Positions 1 to 9,166 of a stretch of 64,000 nt of DNA are shown here, in pieces (positions within the stretch are counted from its first letter, which is position 1; every line of letters starts with the position of its first letter). Made by a program: the position numbers and the translations under genes. The stretch comes from Procambarus clarkii. Taxonomy: Eukaryota; Arthropoda; Malacostraca; Decapoda; Cambaridae. Location of the stretch: positions 14,604,266 through 14,668,265 of the forward strand of contig NC_091152.1 of NCBI RefSeq assembly GCF_040958095.1. The letters run 5' to 3'. The notes under the pieces were generated by a model that ran no database searches, was not told the origin of the DNA, and was given only the letters and a program-made list of their open reading frames with translations.

Positions 1-12
1 GAGTGTGTGTGT

Positions 13-44
<32 letters not shown>
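1..44. repeat. (GT)n/(GA)n microsatellite
   Basis: A short GT run passes into an uninterrupted GA run. It is cut by the left edge of the window. Confidence 0.9.
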
Positions 45-527
45 ATCTACGCTACTTAAAGTTCTCTTTGAATGGAGAGGAGAATAAAACAGGAAAAGGC
101 TCTCTCTCCCTAGTCTCTATTTTTTTCTCTAGCTTACATCCCCAACTCTGAAAAAAAATTGCACCCCGCATCATAGCGAGGTGAAATATAGCATTCAACA
201 GTTGAAGCTACCACCAGTACACACACTACAACAGACATACTACAACCATTTTTATTATACTTTGAGATAATGTATTTATACAAAAATCCTCAAAATACCT
301 ATCATGTTGTCTCTTGAAAATCATTAAACAATTTGTCCCAACATCACGAGGCAATTTATGAATGTATTCTACGATTATAAGCCAGAATGTAATGTTTTTG
401 AAACCATGTTACAGTTCGGTTGAGTTGTGGCTCCATTTTGTTTATGTCGAACTAATATGACGATTGTCATTAAGATTGGTGAGACATTGCCCACTTGTAA
501 GAGGTTGATAATAAATATCTGAAGGAG
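45..527. other. Unique AT-rich stretch, nothing recognised
   Basis: No open frame with homology, no terminal repeats and no tandem structure were seen here. It leads directly into the 10-bp array. Confidence 0.5.
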
Positions 528-1852
528 AACCTGGAGGTCCCTAGAGGCCCCTGGAGGCTTCTGGAGGTCCCTGGAGGCTCCTGGAGGTCCCTGGAGGCCC
601 CTGGAGGCTTCTGGAGGTCCCTGGAGGCTCCTGGAGGTCCCTGGAGGCCCCTGGAGGCTTCTGGAGGTCCCTGGAGGCCCCTGGAGGCTTCTGGAGGTCC
701 CTGGAGGCTCCTGGAGGTCCCCTGGAGGCTTCTGGAGGTCCCTGGAGGTCCCTGGAGGCTTCTGGAGGTCCCTGGAGGCTTCTGGAGGTCTCTGGAGGCT
801 TCTGGAGGCCCCTGGAGGCTCCTGGAGGTCCCTGGAGGGCCCCTGGAGGCTTCTGGAGGTCCCTGGAGGGCCCCTGGAGGCTTCTGGAGGTCTCTGGAGG
901 CTTCTGGAGGTCCCTGGAGGCCCCTGGAGGCTTCTGGAGGCTTCTGGAGGTCCCTGGAGGCTCCTGGAGGTCCCTGGAGGCCCCTGGAGGTCCCTGGAGG
1001 TCCCTGGAGGCTTCTGGAGGTCCCTGGAGGCTTCTGGAGGTCCCTGGAGGCCCCTGGAGGCCACCTGAATATCCCTGGAGGCCTCTGGAAGCCACCTGAA
1101 TATCCCTGGAGGTCACCTGAATATCCCTGGAGGTCCCTTGAGGCACCTGGAAGTCCCTTGAGGCCCCTGGAGGTCCCTGGAGGCTCCTGGAGTTCCCTTG
1201 AGGCCCCTGGAGGTCCCTGGAGGCTCCTGGAGGTCCCTGGAGGCTCCTGGAGGTCCCTTGAGGCCCCTGGAGGTCCCTGGAGGCTCCTGGAGGTCCCTGG
1301 AGGCTCCTGGAGGTCCCTTGAGGCCCCTGGAGGTCCCTTGAGGCCCCTGGAGGTCCCTGGAGGTCCCTGGAGGCCCCTGGAGGTCCCTGGAGGCCCCTGG
1401 AGGTCCCTGGAGGCTCCTGGAGGTCCCTTGAGGCCCCTGGAGGTCCCTTGAGGCCCCTGGAGGTCCCTTGAGGCCCCTGGAGGTCCCTGGAGGCTCCTGG
1501 AGGTCCCTGGAGGCTCCTGGAGGTCCCTTGAGGCCCCTGGAGGTCCCTTGAGGCCCCTGGAGGTCCCTGGAGGTCCCTGGAGGCCCCTGGAGGCCCCTGG
1601 AGGTCCCTTGAGGCCCCTGGAGGTCCCTGGAGGTCCCTGGAGGTCCCTGGAGGTCCCTGGAGGCCCCTGGAGGTCCCTGGAGGCCCCTGGAGGTCCCTGG
1701 AGGTCCCTTGAGGCCCCTGGAGGTCCCTTGAGGCCCCTGGAGGTCCCTGGAGGTCCCTGGAGGCCCCTGGAGGTCCCTGGAGGCCCCTGGAGGTCCCTTG
1801 AGGCCCCTGGAGGTCCCTGGAGGCCCCTGGAGATCCCTGGAGGCTCCTGGAA
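528..1852. repeat. 10-bp minisatellite, about 130 copies
   Basis: The unit is CTGGAGGTCC with variation in the last three bases. The left block (to about 1060) is rich in CTTCTGGAGG variants and the right block (from about 1135) in CCTTGAGGCC variants. Between them lies an irregular zone where CCACCTGAATAT interrupts the unit three times. A 10-bp period gives a 30-bp (10-residue) protein period, so several long frames stay open on both strands. They are not evidence for a gene. Confidence 0.95.
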
Positions 1853-2029
1853 GTCCAGTTTGGCGCTTGGATTCTTGAGGAAGGTTGAGAATATAGATAA
1901 GTTACTGTACGAGGAATAGATAAACGAAGGAGAAGGAATGGACCCAAAGGCAAGAGGATGGAGAAGAAAACGTAGCAGGATTGAACGAAGCAATCAAGAG
2001 GAAGAAGGAAGAATCAATAATCACTGGGG

Positions 2030-2032
<3 letters not shown>
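1853..2032. other. Unique spacer
   Basis: Purine-rich spacer between the 10-bp array and a GA microsatellite. No feature is recognised. Confidence 0.4.

Positions 2033-2101
<69 letters not shown>
2033..2101. repeat. (GA)n microsatellite
   Basis: About 34 uninterrupted GA units, a homopurine tract with mirror symmetry. Confidence 0.95.
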
Positions 2102-2106
<5 letters not shown>

Positions 2107-2254
2107 CTGATTATTATGGTTAGTTAGCAACAAGAAGGTAAAGAGAACGCTGAAAGAATTGGCACTAACTAGGTGGAGTATAGTGGAACAGGTCATGTAT
2201 ATAGGATATATACCCAATTATATAGGATATGCCCGGGTTGCTAGCTGCCTCTCC

Positions 2255-2465
2255 TCCTTAGGTTATCTTGAGGTTATCTTGAGATGCACACAGAGGTCAC
2301 ACTAAAGTGATGCATCAAATGAACAAAGCCACAAGGGCCGTGACGAGGATTCGAACCTGCGTCCGGGAGCATCCCAGACACTGCATCTCAGTCGATTAAG
2401 GCAGAGTCTGGGATGCTCCCGGACGCAGGTTCGAATCCTCGTCACAGCCTTTGTGGATATGTTTA
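2255..2465 (+). mobile_element. Leu-tRNA-like SINE in foldback arrangement
   Basis: Two inverted copies of a tRNA-like head face each other: left arm about 2321-2379, right arm about 2405-2463. The right copy carries a B-box-like GGTTCGAATCC and an A-box-like GTCGATTAAGGC, resembling class II (Leu-type) tRNAs. The arms are almost perfectly complementary across about 59 bp. A similar foldback recurs at 49402-49530 and a single copy lies at 44201-44275. A fragment of another SINE tail (repeated TTATCTTGAGG) precedes it. Confidence 0.6.
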
Positions 2466-2640
2466 TCCTGAGATGATTTCGGGGCTTAGCGTCCCCGCGG
2501 CCCGGTCCTCGACCTGGCCTATCTGTTACACCCCCCCAGGAAGCAGCCCGTAGCAGCTGTCTAACTCCCAGGTACCTATTTATTACTAGGTAACAGGGGC
2601 ATCAGGGGCGAAAGAACATTTTTCCCACATGTCATAACCC
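2466..2640 (-). mobile_element. tRNA-derived SINE (type B tail), partial, reverse
   Basis: Reverse-strand tail and central domain of the common SINE: GATGATTTCGGGGCTTAGCG, the CCGCGGCCCGGTCCTCGACC block, then AGGAAGCAGCCCGT and CAGGTACCTATTTA. It stops before the tRNA head and is fused to the Leu-like foldback. Confidence 0.8.
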
Positions 2641-2868
2641 TGAGGGTTAAAGCAAGTATCCCGCCTGCCCCCCTTCCCCCCTCGTGCTGTGCAGCTAACA
2701 GCTATACCTGTCCCGGGTTGAGAGAGCTGAGCCAGCTGCTCAGTGCACCAGTCTCCAGCATCAATCTCAGCCCACGAAACCCTTAATAAATTGACTCAAC
2801 TCGTTACCACTTTGACACGGACAACACAGTTCTGTAGGACAACCACGTACCTCAAACGAGCTCTCACT

Positions 2869-2900
2869 CCCCCCCCCCCCCCCCCCCACACACACACACT
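2869..2900. repeat. poly-C / (CA)n tract
   Basis: About 19 C residues followed by a short CA run. A poly-G run follows at 2918-2936. Confidence 0.9.
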
Positions 2901-2933
2901 AACTCTCACAGGGGCCTCGGGGGAGGGGGGGGG

Positions 2934-3221
2934 GGGCTCGTAGCCTGGTGGATAGCGCGCAGGACTCGTAATTCTGTGGCGCGGGTTCGATTTCCGCACG
3001 AGGCAGAAACAAATGGGCAAAGTTTCTTTCACCCTGAATGCCCCTGTTACCTAGCAGTAAATAGGTACCTGGGAGTTAGTCAGCTGTCACGGGCTGCTTC
3101 CTGGAGTGTGTGTATGTGTGTGTGGAAAAAAATAGTAGTTAGTAAACAGTTGATTGACAGTTGAGAGGCGGGCCGAAAGAGCAAAGCTCAACCCCCGCAA
3201 ACACAACTAGGTGAATACAGG
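2934..3221 (+). mobile_element. tRNA-derived SINE type A, full length, with LINE-A 3' tail
   Basis: Order of parts: tRNA head (2936-3003; A-box region TAGCCTGGTGGATAGCG, B-box GGGTTCGATTTCC), central domain (3013-3103; GGGCAAAGTTTCTTTCACCC, CTAGCAGTAAATAGGTACCT, TCACGGGCTGCTTCCTG), a GT-rich linker and A-run, then a ~70-bp tail (3150-3221) that starts GTTGATTGACAGTTGAGAGG. The tail matches the 3' end of LINE family A at 10135-10205. Shared 3' ends are the accepted sign that a SINE is mobilised by that LINE. Confidence 0.85.
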
Positions 3222-3362
3222 TCCTTGCGACTGAGCGGACAGCGCTCGGAGTCATAATACAATGGGCCCCCTGGTTCGATTTCCGGCCGAGAAAGACACA
3301 AATTGTTAGTTTCTTTCAACTGAAGCATTTATTCACCTAGCAGTAAATAGTTACTATTAACT
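3222..3362 (+). mobile_element. Decayed tRNA-derived SINE
   Basis: A diverged head (ACTGAGCGGACAGCGCTCGG, B-box-like GGTTCGATTTCC) is followed by the start of the central domain (TTAGTTTCTTTCAACTG, CACCTAGCAGTAAATAG). The 3' part is lost. It sits directly against the preceding SINE. Confidence 0.65.
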
Positions 3363-3564
3363 GCTTTCATTGTATCAATTATATGTTCATATTTCATTAT
3401 ATCATTGCAACAGTCTCTACTTTCAGCTACTGTATTGCTACTGTATTGACAGCTGAAACACACAAGATTAGGAACAGTTAGAAGACTACTTAATAAATGT
3501 ATTATACATTCTCATATATTTCCATTGTTCTTATCATTTAAACTATGACCGGCTTTCTCGGTAG

Positions 3565-3637
3565 TCCCTATACAATCCCAGTCCCCCTACAATCCCAGTC
3601 CCCCTACAATCCCAGTCCCCCTACAATCCCCGTCCAA
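3565..3637. repeat. 16-bp tandem repeat, about 4 copies
   Basis: The unit is close to CCCTACAATCCCAGTC. The last copy merges into a SINE. Confidence 0.85.
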
Positions 3638-3812
3638 CCACTTGGGCTGGACGGTAGAGCGACGGTCTCGCTTCATGCAGGTCGGCGTTCAATCCCCGAC
3701 CGTCCAAGTGGTTGGGCACCATTCCTTTCCCCCCGTCCCATCCCAAATCCTTATCCTGACCCCTTCCCAGTGCTATATAGTCGTAATGGCTTGGCGCTTC
3801 CCCTGATAGTAC
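3637..3812 (+). mobile_element. tRNA-derived SINE, second family (SINE-II)
   Basis: The tRNA-like head GGACGGTAGAGCGACGGTCT ... GGCGTTCAATCCCCGACC is flanked by complementary CCACTTGGGC / CCAAGTGGTTGG ends. A conserved 3' body follows (CCTTATCCTGACCCCTTCCC, GTGCTATATAGTCGTAATGG, GCTTGGCGCTTCCCC). Other copies lie at 5899, 20660, 34828, 42858, 53155 and 55890. Confidence 0.8.
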
Positions 3813-3911
3813 CCCTTCCTTCCTTACAATCCCATTCTCCTTACACTACCACCATCCTTGTTCAGCAAACTGTCTCTTCCCACATCTGTGCCACACCCTC
3901 TGCTGGGGTAT

Positions 3912-4052
3912 CTTCTTGAGGTTATCTTCAGATGATTTCGGGTAATAAATGCTACCCGCTCTCTCTCCGCTTTGGGGGGCCTCGTAGCCTGGTGGATAGC
4001 GCGCAGGACTCGTAATTCTGTGGCGCGAGTTCGATTCCCGCACGAGGCAGTC
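3912..4052. mobile_element. SINE fragments (type B tail, type A head)
   Basis: A reverse tail scrap (TTGAGGTTATCTTCAGATGA, 3914-3950) is followed at 3978-4050 by a forward type A tRNA head with B-box GAGTTCGATTCCC. The head ends exactly at the head/body junction. Confidence 0.65.
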
Positions 4053-4061
4053 TCCCTACAA

Positions 4062-4094
4062 CTCTCTCCTACCCTCTCCAAGGGTAGGAGAGAG
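4062..4094. other. 14-bp perfect hairpin
   Basis: CTCTCTCCTACCCT (4062-4075) pairs with AGGGTAGGAGAGAG (4081-4094) around a 5-base loop. No function is assigned. Confidence 0.6.
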
Positions 4095-4204
4095 CGGCTC
4101 ACACTTGCGGCTGAGAAATCACACGATGAGGATAACTAGACTGTACATTACATATCGGACAGGCTGGCAAATGCGTGGCTAAACCCAAGAGTTCACAGTG
4201 GAAA

Positions 4205-4289
4205 TTGGGAATGAAGTTCGACTCTTCAATGACAATGAAGAGCCACGTCCTTAACCTAGTCTAAGAGGCAGCCAGGAAACTTACAGCTC
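4205..4289 (+). pseudogene. LINE ORF fragment (C-terminal to RT), decayed
   Basis: One frame reads LGMKFDSSMTMKSHVLNLV, a stop, then EAARKLTAL. This matches the pattern that follows the RT catalytic core in jockey/CR1-like LINEs (a V/LGVxFDxxLTxxxHV...RKL module). Only about 85 bp are recognisable. The fragment ends where the next SINE begins, so that SINE probably inserted into it. The clade is uncertain. Confidence 0.45.
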
Positions 4290-4544
4290 TAGGTTATCTT
4301 GAGGTTATCTTGAGATGATTTCGGGGCTTTTAAGTGTCCCCGCGGCCCGGTCCTCGACCAGGCCTCCACCCCCAGGAAGCAGCCCGTGACAGCTGACTAA
4401 CACCCAGGTACCTATTTACTGCTAGGTAACAGGGGCATAGGGTGAAAGAAACTCTGCCCATTGTTTCTCGCCGGCGCCCGGGATCGAACCCGGGACCACA
4501 GGATCACAAGCCCAGCGTGCTGTCCGCTCGGCCGACCGGCTCCC
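4290..4544 (-). mobile_element. tRNA-derived SINE type B, full length, reverse
   Basis: Read on the minus strand: tRNA head (B-box GGGTTCGATCCCGG, A-box region TCGGCCGAGCGGACAGC), central domain, then a tail rich in GGACCGGGCCGCGG, ending in repeated CTCAAGATAAC. It differs from type A in head and tail but shares the central ~85 bp. Confidence 0.9.
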
Positions 4545-4589
4545 TAGTGGGCAATATTCTAACTAAAACCCAAATATCGTCCTCGAGTC

Positions 4590-4765
4590 AAAATTGATGG
4601 ATCAGAGTTCAATCCTCGGGAAGGACAGAAACGGTTAGGTTTTCACCTGGTGATCCTATTCACCAAGCAGTAAATACTTGCCCTGGAGTTAGGCAACTGT
4701 TGTGGGGGTTGTGAATAGTCAGTAGACGATCAACGGGAATAAGGGGGGTGGGGAGGAACCCTCGA
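4590..4765 (+). mobile_element. Decayed SINE
   Basis: Recognisable pieces in SINE order: B-box-like GAGTTCAATCCTCGG, TTAGGTTTTCACCTGG, CACCAAGCAGTAAATAC, GGAGTTAGGCAACTG. It is strongly diverged and therefore old. Confidence 0.55.
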
Positions 4766-4775
4766 TAAATCTTAG

Positions 4776-4856
4776 TATTGTTGTTGTTGTTGTTTAAGAT
4801 TCGCTATCAGGAATAAAAAGTTCCAAGTAGCACGGGCTATGGTGAGCCCGCCGAAT
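4776..4856. repeat. (GTT)n plus possible dispersed repeat
   Basis: A short GTT run (4779-4797) precedes CCAAGTAGCACGGGCTATGG, which I associate with a dispersed repeat in crustacean genomes. It is seen once here, so that cannot be confirmed internally. Confidence 0.35.
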
Positions 4857-5897
4857 TTTGGTACAGGATTCCTATTCCCGACAACAGGAATTATAACGTA
4901 AGATACATTTAAGTATAACCTACAATGACAACATGACCTGTAAACCCATTAAATACCAATTTGAGAGTTCCCAGTAATAGGTGGGAAGGGCATCGTAACG
5001 AGTATGACCCCAGACATATTACTCAAGACATACCCAACATACCCAACATGGCCGCCCTCCCGACCTTAGCAAGCATGTTGCTCTAGTATGACACTATTAT
5101 GACACGCGCAGGTAACACTATCTCCTATCAGTGTGCATTATGCTCCACGCGAGGCCCCTCAATATTGCCAAGGATTAAAATGTACAAATAAATCAAGCAG
5201 GTTTAGGCTTGATTTATGCTAATTTATGCTAAGCACTACAAAATACGATGGCGATCGGAAATCTCACCGTTGAGCGTTATTTTGGAGCCGAATTCTGGCT
5301 CATTGCACATATTTGGAGTTTTAAATTGCGACTTTATATACCGAAAATATGCAAATTAGTGAAAACGGCGATTAGGGAGAGTTGCCACTCAATAGTAGTA
5401 GGCATCCATCAGTCTCAGGAGACTATGGAGTTGCGCTCTGGTTGTCGGTCTGGAGTGGCCTCACCAGGGCGCAAAGCCAGGGTAGGTTGATTCGGGGGAG
5501 AAGCTGTTACCCAGGCAGCAGGTCCCCCCCCCCTCTCCACGGCGCTGAAAATCTCCAATGGAAAAGCAAACGCCAATACGATTGGTTCCAGCGCCGTCGC
5601 AGGAACTGTGAGTTCCGGGGTTGACCTCGTAGGTGGTGAAGAATATCGTAGTAGGAACTACGATATCGCCGGTGTTGCCAACCCAACACTCGTATATAAT
5701 AATTCATGATAGTTAAAAGATTTGTATAAGTTGCCTCTATCAATAAATTAATGATAAGACGAGGAGAGGAGTACATACGCGAGTGATATAAACCAAGGCG
5801 ACTCTAGGAGGAGGAGGAGGAGCCAAGATTGCTTCACTCATACTGTCTAACTATACATAAATATTTCTAGTGCAGGATCAGAGAAGGGAAGGGAACT
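4857..5897. other. Mostly unique DNA; one inverted repeat
   Basis: No homologous reading frame was recognised. At 5643-5666 ATATCGTAGT pairs with ACTACGATAT around a 4-base loop. The block 5398-5640, beginning AGTAGGCATCCATCAGTCTC, looks like an inserted GC-richer segment of unknown origin. Confidence 0.4.
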
Positions 5898-5898
5898 A

Positions 5899-6075
5899 TC
5901 AGGGGGAAAACGCCAAGTCATTACGACTATATAGCACTGGGAGGGAGTCAGGATAAGGATTTTGGGATGGGATGGGGGAGGGAAGAAGTGGTGCCCAACC
6001 ACTTAGACAGTTGGGAATTGAACGTCGATCTGCATGAAGCGAGACCGTCGCTCTACCGTCCAGCCCAAGTGGTTG
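5899..6075 (-). mobile_element. SINE-II copy, reverse
   Basis: Reverse complement of the 3637 element: GACTATATAGCACTGGGAGG, GGATAAGGATTTTGGGATGG, and a tRNA-like head containing GATCTGCATGAAGCGAGACC and CTCTACCGTCCAGCCC. Confidence 0.8.
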
Positions 6076-6204
6076 AGTGCAGGGTCAGAGAAGTATCTTT
6101 CCACGTCGTCGACTTATTCAAGGAAAACGCACTGCTTATATATAATTTTATAATTGTGTCACTGCAGCGCTGGAGTGTGTCATCGCCCACACCAGGAGGA
6201 CCTC

Positions 6205-6312
6205 ATGCAGGCGAACAATCAAGTCACAATCGACTTGAGAATGGTCCAGGACGGCCCGAACCGTCGTCGTCGTCCCTTCATGTTCTAGTGTGTGTGGTCT
6301 GGTCAACAGGAG
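6205..6312 (+). mobile_element. Half copy of the GGTCCAGGACGG foldback element
   Basis: Contains ATCGACTTGAGAATGGTCC, then CGTCGTCGTCGTCCCTTCA and GTGTGGTCTGGTCAAC, as in the right arms at 20071 and 63071. A scrap of the left arm (TCAAGTC) precedes it, so the original unit was already palindromic. Its hammerhead-like core is damaged. Confidence 0.65.
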
Positions 6313-6564
6313 GTCGACATCCCTCGCTGTCACCGCCCTCCGTGCCTGTGGAGATGCTTCCTCACCTCTGAAGACTATTACAAGTCTCACGTTTGTCGAG
6401 CCTGAGTAAGATTTATATCCCTCTTGTTCTTCGCCGGGTACTAGTTATCATTGCCTGTTACACCTCTACTGCAACTCATCATGAATGGATATCTTGTATG
6501 ATTATATAGCGGGGGGCCTGTTTGGTAGGCAGAACTGGTGTTGTGGGATGAGCCAAACCTTGAG

Positions 6565-7057
6565 TTAAGGGACCTAAGTGAGCAAAAGGGACCTTAGTGA
6601 GCACAAGGGACCTAACTGAGCACAAGGAACCAAAGTGAGCACAAGGGACCTAAGTGAGCACAAGGGACCTAAGTAAGCACAAGGGACCTAAGTGAGCACA
6701 AGGGACCTAAGTGAGCACAAGGGACCTTAGTGAGCACAAGGGACCTTAGTGAGCACAAGGGACCTTAGTGAGCACAAGGGACCTTAGTGAGCACAAGGGA
6801 CCTAACTGAGCACAAGGGACCTAACTGAGCACAAGGGACCTAAGTGAGCACAAGGGACCTTAGTGAGCACAAGGGACCTAACTGAGCACAAGGGACCTAA
6901 GTGAGCACAAGGGACCTTAGTGAGAACAAGGGACTTAACTGAGCACAAGGGACCTTAGTGAGAACAAGGGACTTAACTGAGCACAAGGGACCTTAGTGAG
7001 CACAAGGAACCTAAGTGAGCACAAGGGACCTAAGTGAGCACAAGGGACCTAAGTGAG
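6565..7057. repeat. 19-bp minisatellite, about 26 copies
   Basis: The unit is AGGGACCTAAGTGAGCACA. Variants CCTTAG, CCTAACTG and GAACAAGG alternate, giving a patchy higher-order pattern. Confidence 0.95.
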
Positions 7058-7403
7058 TGCTCAATCAGATACAATTTTAAGTCAATAACATAAACCGATT
7101 AAAGCACTTTACATTTTGTCGAATTTACCTTTAAACTTTTAAGGTAAAAAATAATGGTACCTTATGTACCTGTGTAGAAGCCAGTGTGCAGACCAACCTC
7201 TGGGTGTCACTGGTCCAGGAACTACAGTACACAGACCCAGCTCCCCACGGGTCACCTCAAGCCACCAACCTGCCAGAGGAGAAAGTATTTTAGATATGAA
7301 AGCTACACGATATAGAAGCTGTTCTACAAGAGTAAGAAATAACAAAATTTAAATCAGAAAATTGTCGATGCTTTATGAGGACGCAAGATGAGACTTTATA
7401 CTA

Positions 7404-7774
7404 CAACCCGTTCTCGCACTTTCGTATAGTCAATATTGACTTATTAAATACGTGCATATGTGAGATACTAAACATACTAGTTTACCTTGAAAAGCTTCAT
7501 AGAAAACACCGACCTTACCTAACCTTCTTAGTATGTTAAGATAAGCATCTTATTGCTTCGTAATTACAATTATTACTTAACCTATACCTATAACAGGTTA
7601 AGTAATAATTGTAATTACGAAGCAATAAGATGCTTATCTTAACATACTAAGAAGGTTAGGTAAGGTCGGTGTTTTCTATGAAGCTTTTCAAGGTAAACTA
7701 GTATGTTTAGTATGTCACATATGCACGTATTTAATAAGTCAATATTGACTAAAAGAAAGTGCGAGAACGGGTTG
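7404..7774. mobile_element. 371-bp hairpin MITE, copy 1, 7-bp TSD
   Basis: Almost the whole element is one inverted repeat with arms of about 180 bp. It starts CAACCCGTTCTCGC and ends GCGAGAACGGGTTG, with its centre near 7588. It is flanked by a perfect 7-bp direct repeat TATACTA (7397-7403 and 7775-7781), a target-site duplication. It encodes nothing. It is non-autonomous and, if mobile, is moved by an unseen DNA transposase. A 7-bp duplication is compatible with P-like or some hAT-like transposases. The closest relative is the copy at 12250. Confidence 0.85.
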
Positions 7775-7966
7775 TATACTACCCTCGACTTATTTTATTT
7801 ATTCGATTGATGGGTGAGAAGTGTTGACTAATTACTCTATAGTAGCTCAAATCTAAATATGCCTCAGGAAGGTCCCGCAGGCAATTCAAAATATCTTTGC
7901 TATAATACCAATTTTTAATATGATCTGAAACCTATTTTATTTATTGATTGCAACCATTGGATTAAC

Positions 7967-8112
7967 CGTAAAAGATGTTCGAGTATCCGTAAAAGATGTT
8001 CGAGTATCCGTAAAAGATGTTCGAGTATCCGTAAAAGATGTTCGAGTATCCGTAAAAGATGTTCGAGTATCCGTAAAAGATGTTCGAGTACCCGTAAAAG
8101 ATGTTCGAGTAT
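7967..8112. repeat. 21-bp minisatellite, 7 copies
   Basis: The unit is GTAAAAGATGTTCGAGTATC plus one C, nearly perfect. Because 21 is a multiple of three, it encodes a repeated VKDVRVS, but there is no flanking gene context. Confidence 0.95.
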
Positions 8113-8288
8113 ACTGCAGCAAGCAATTGCAGATATTAATAAGCCTTCAGCTGTGGACTGCAGCATCCACTCAACCTTACGAGTATACGGAGAGAGTCAC
8201 CAGAACCTCCTTGAAGACAGACTTGTCGAAACTTTTGTTTAAATGGAAGAGGAGGGACATGTAAGCAGAAGAGCCCGTCCTCAGACCT

Positions 8289-8549
8289 GGGGCCAGATTC
8301 ACGAAAGCAGTTACGCAAGCACTTACGAACGTGTACATCTTTCATCGATCTTTAACGGCTTTGGTTACATTTATTAAACAGTTTACAAGCATGAAAACTT
8401 CCCATTCAACTGTTGTTATTGTTATAAACAGCCTCCTGGTGCTTCGGAGCTCATTAACTGTGTAATAATTGGGAACAAAGCCGCCAAAGATTGAGAAAAG
8501 ATGTACAGGTTCGTAAGTGCTTACGTAACTGCGTCGTGAATCTGGCCCC
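8289..8549. mobile_element. 261-bp TIR element (GGGGCCAGATTCACGAA family), copy 1
   Basis: Ends GGGGCCAGATTCACGAAAGC and GTCGTGAATCTGGCCCC are inverted repeats, and the inner parts also pair partially (TTTGGCGG-type / CCGCCAAAGATTGAG). It is non-coding and MITE-like. Other copies lie at 37904, 42477 and 58462 (opposite orientation), with an old one at 28765. Confidence 0.8.
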
Positions 8550-8551
8550 TG

Positions 8552-9164
8552 GTCCATAACCATGAGACCCCCCCCCCCTTCACTCAAACCACCTGGATAG
8601 TTATCTAGATATTTGTGATTGTCCAAAATTTCAGTATATTACGGTTTCAGTTATATTCTACATTTAAAATAGCAAGTGAACCTTTGTCCTGAACAGATTA
8701 TTCTCAAGATATAACTTTATTGTATTATAAATCGTGGGTTTAAAATATAAAAAGTATATGCTGAAACATTTTCTTTTAAGAATTTGGTTTTCTGTACATG
8801 GAATTCTCGGGTACACTCAAATAGGTTTGGAAATTCATATTTCAAATTATCGTCAATAATATACTGTATTAATATAACCAAACGTAACGAACCCTAACAA
8901 AATCAATGCTTAACCTAACACAACAATGTTCAAGGAGTAGATAATAGCACTAATTATGTAGTCATTCTCAATCTCCGTGAGGACACAGGCACCAAGCGTG
9001 GCTGAGATGTATAGTGTAACCAGACCGGGTTAGACTCTGTAGCTAGACATGGTCCTGAATGTAAAGACTACACAATTCAAGAAAGTCAGTCGGTAAATTT
9101 ATGCAACTGTCAAGATTGCATGCTCTTTTGTAGGAATTGATTTACCATAAAAAAAACTAAAAAC
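8552..9164. other. AT-rich unique stretch
   Basis: A short poly-C run lies at 8566-8578. Otherwise there is no repeat, TIR or homologous reading frame. Confidence 0.4.
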
Positions 9165-9166
9165 TG

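Noticed and set aside
470-1993. Collagen- or proline-rich-looking GPPGASRDLQ repeats
   Set aside because: An artefact of a 10-bp DNA repeat. The glycine spacing is not Gly-X-Y and no signal peptide or flank exists.
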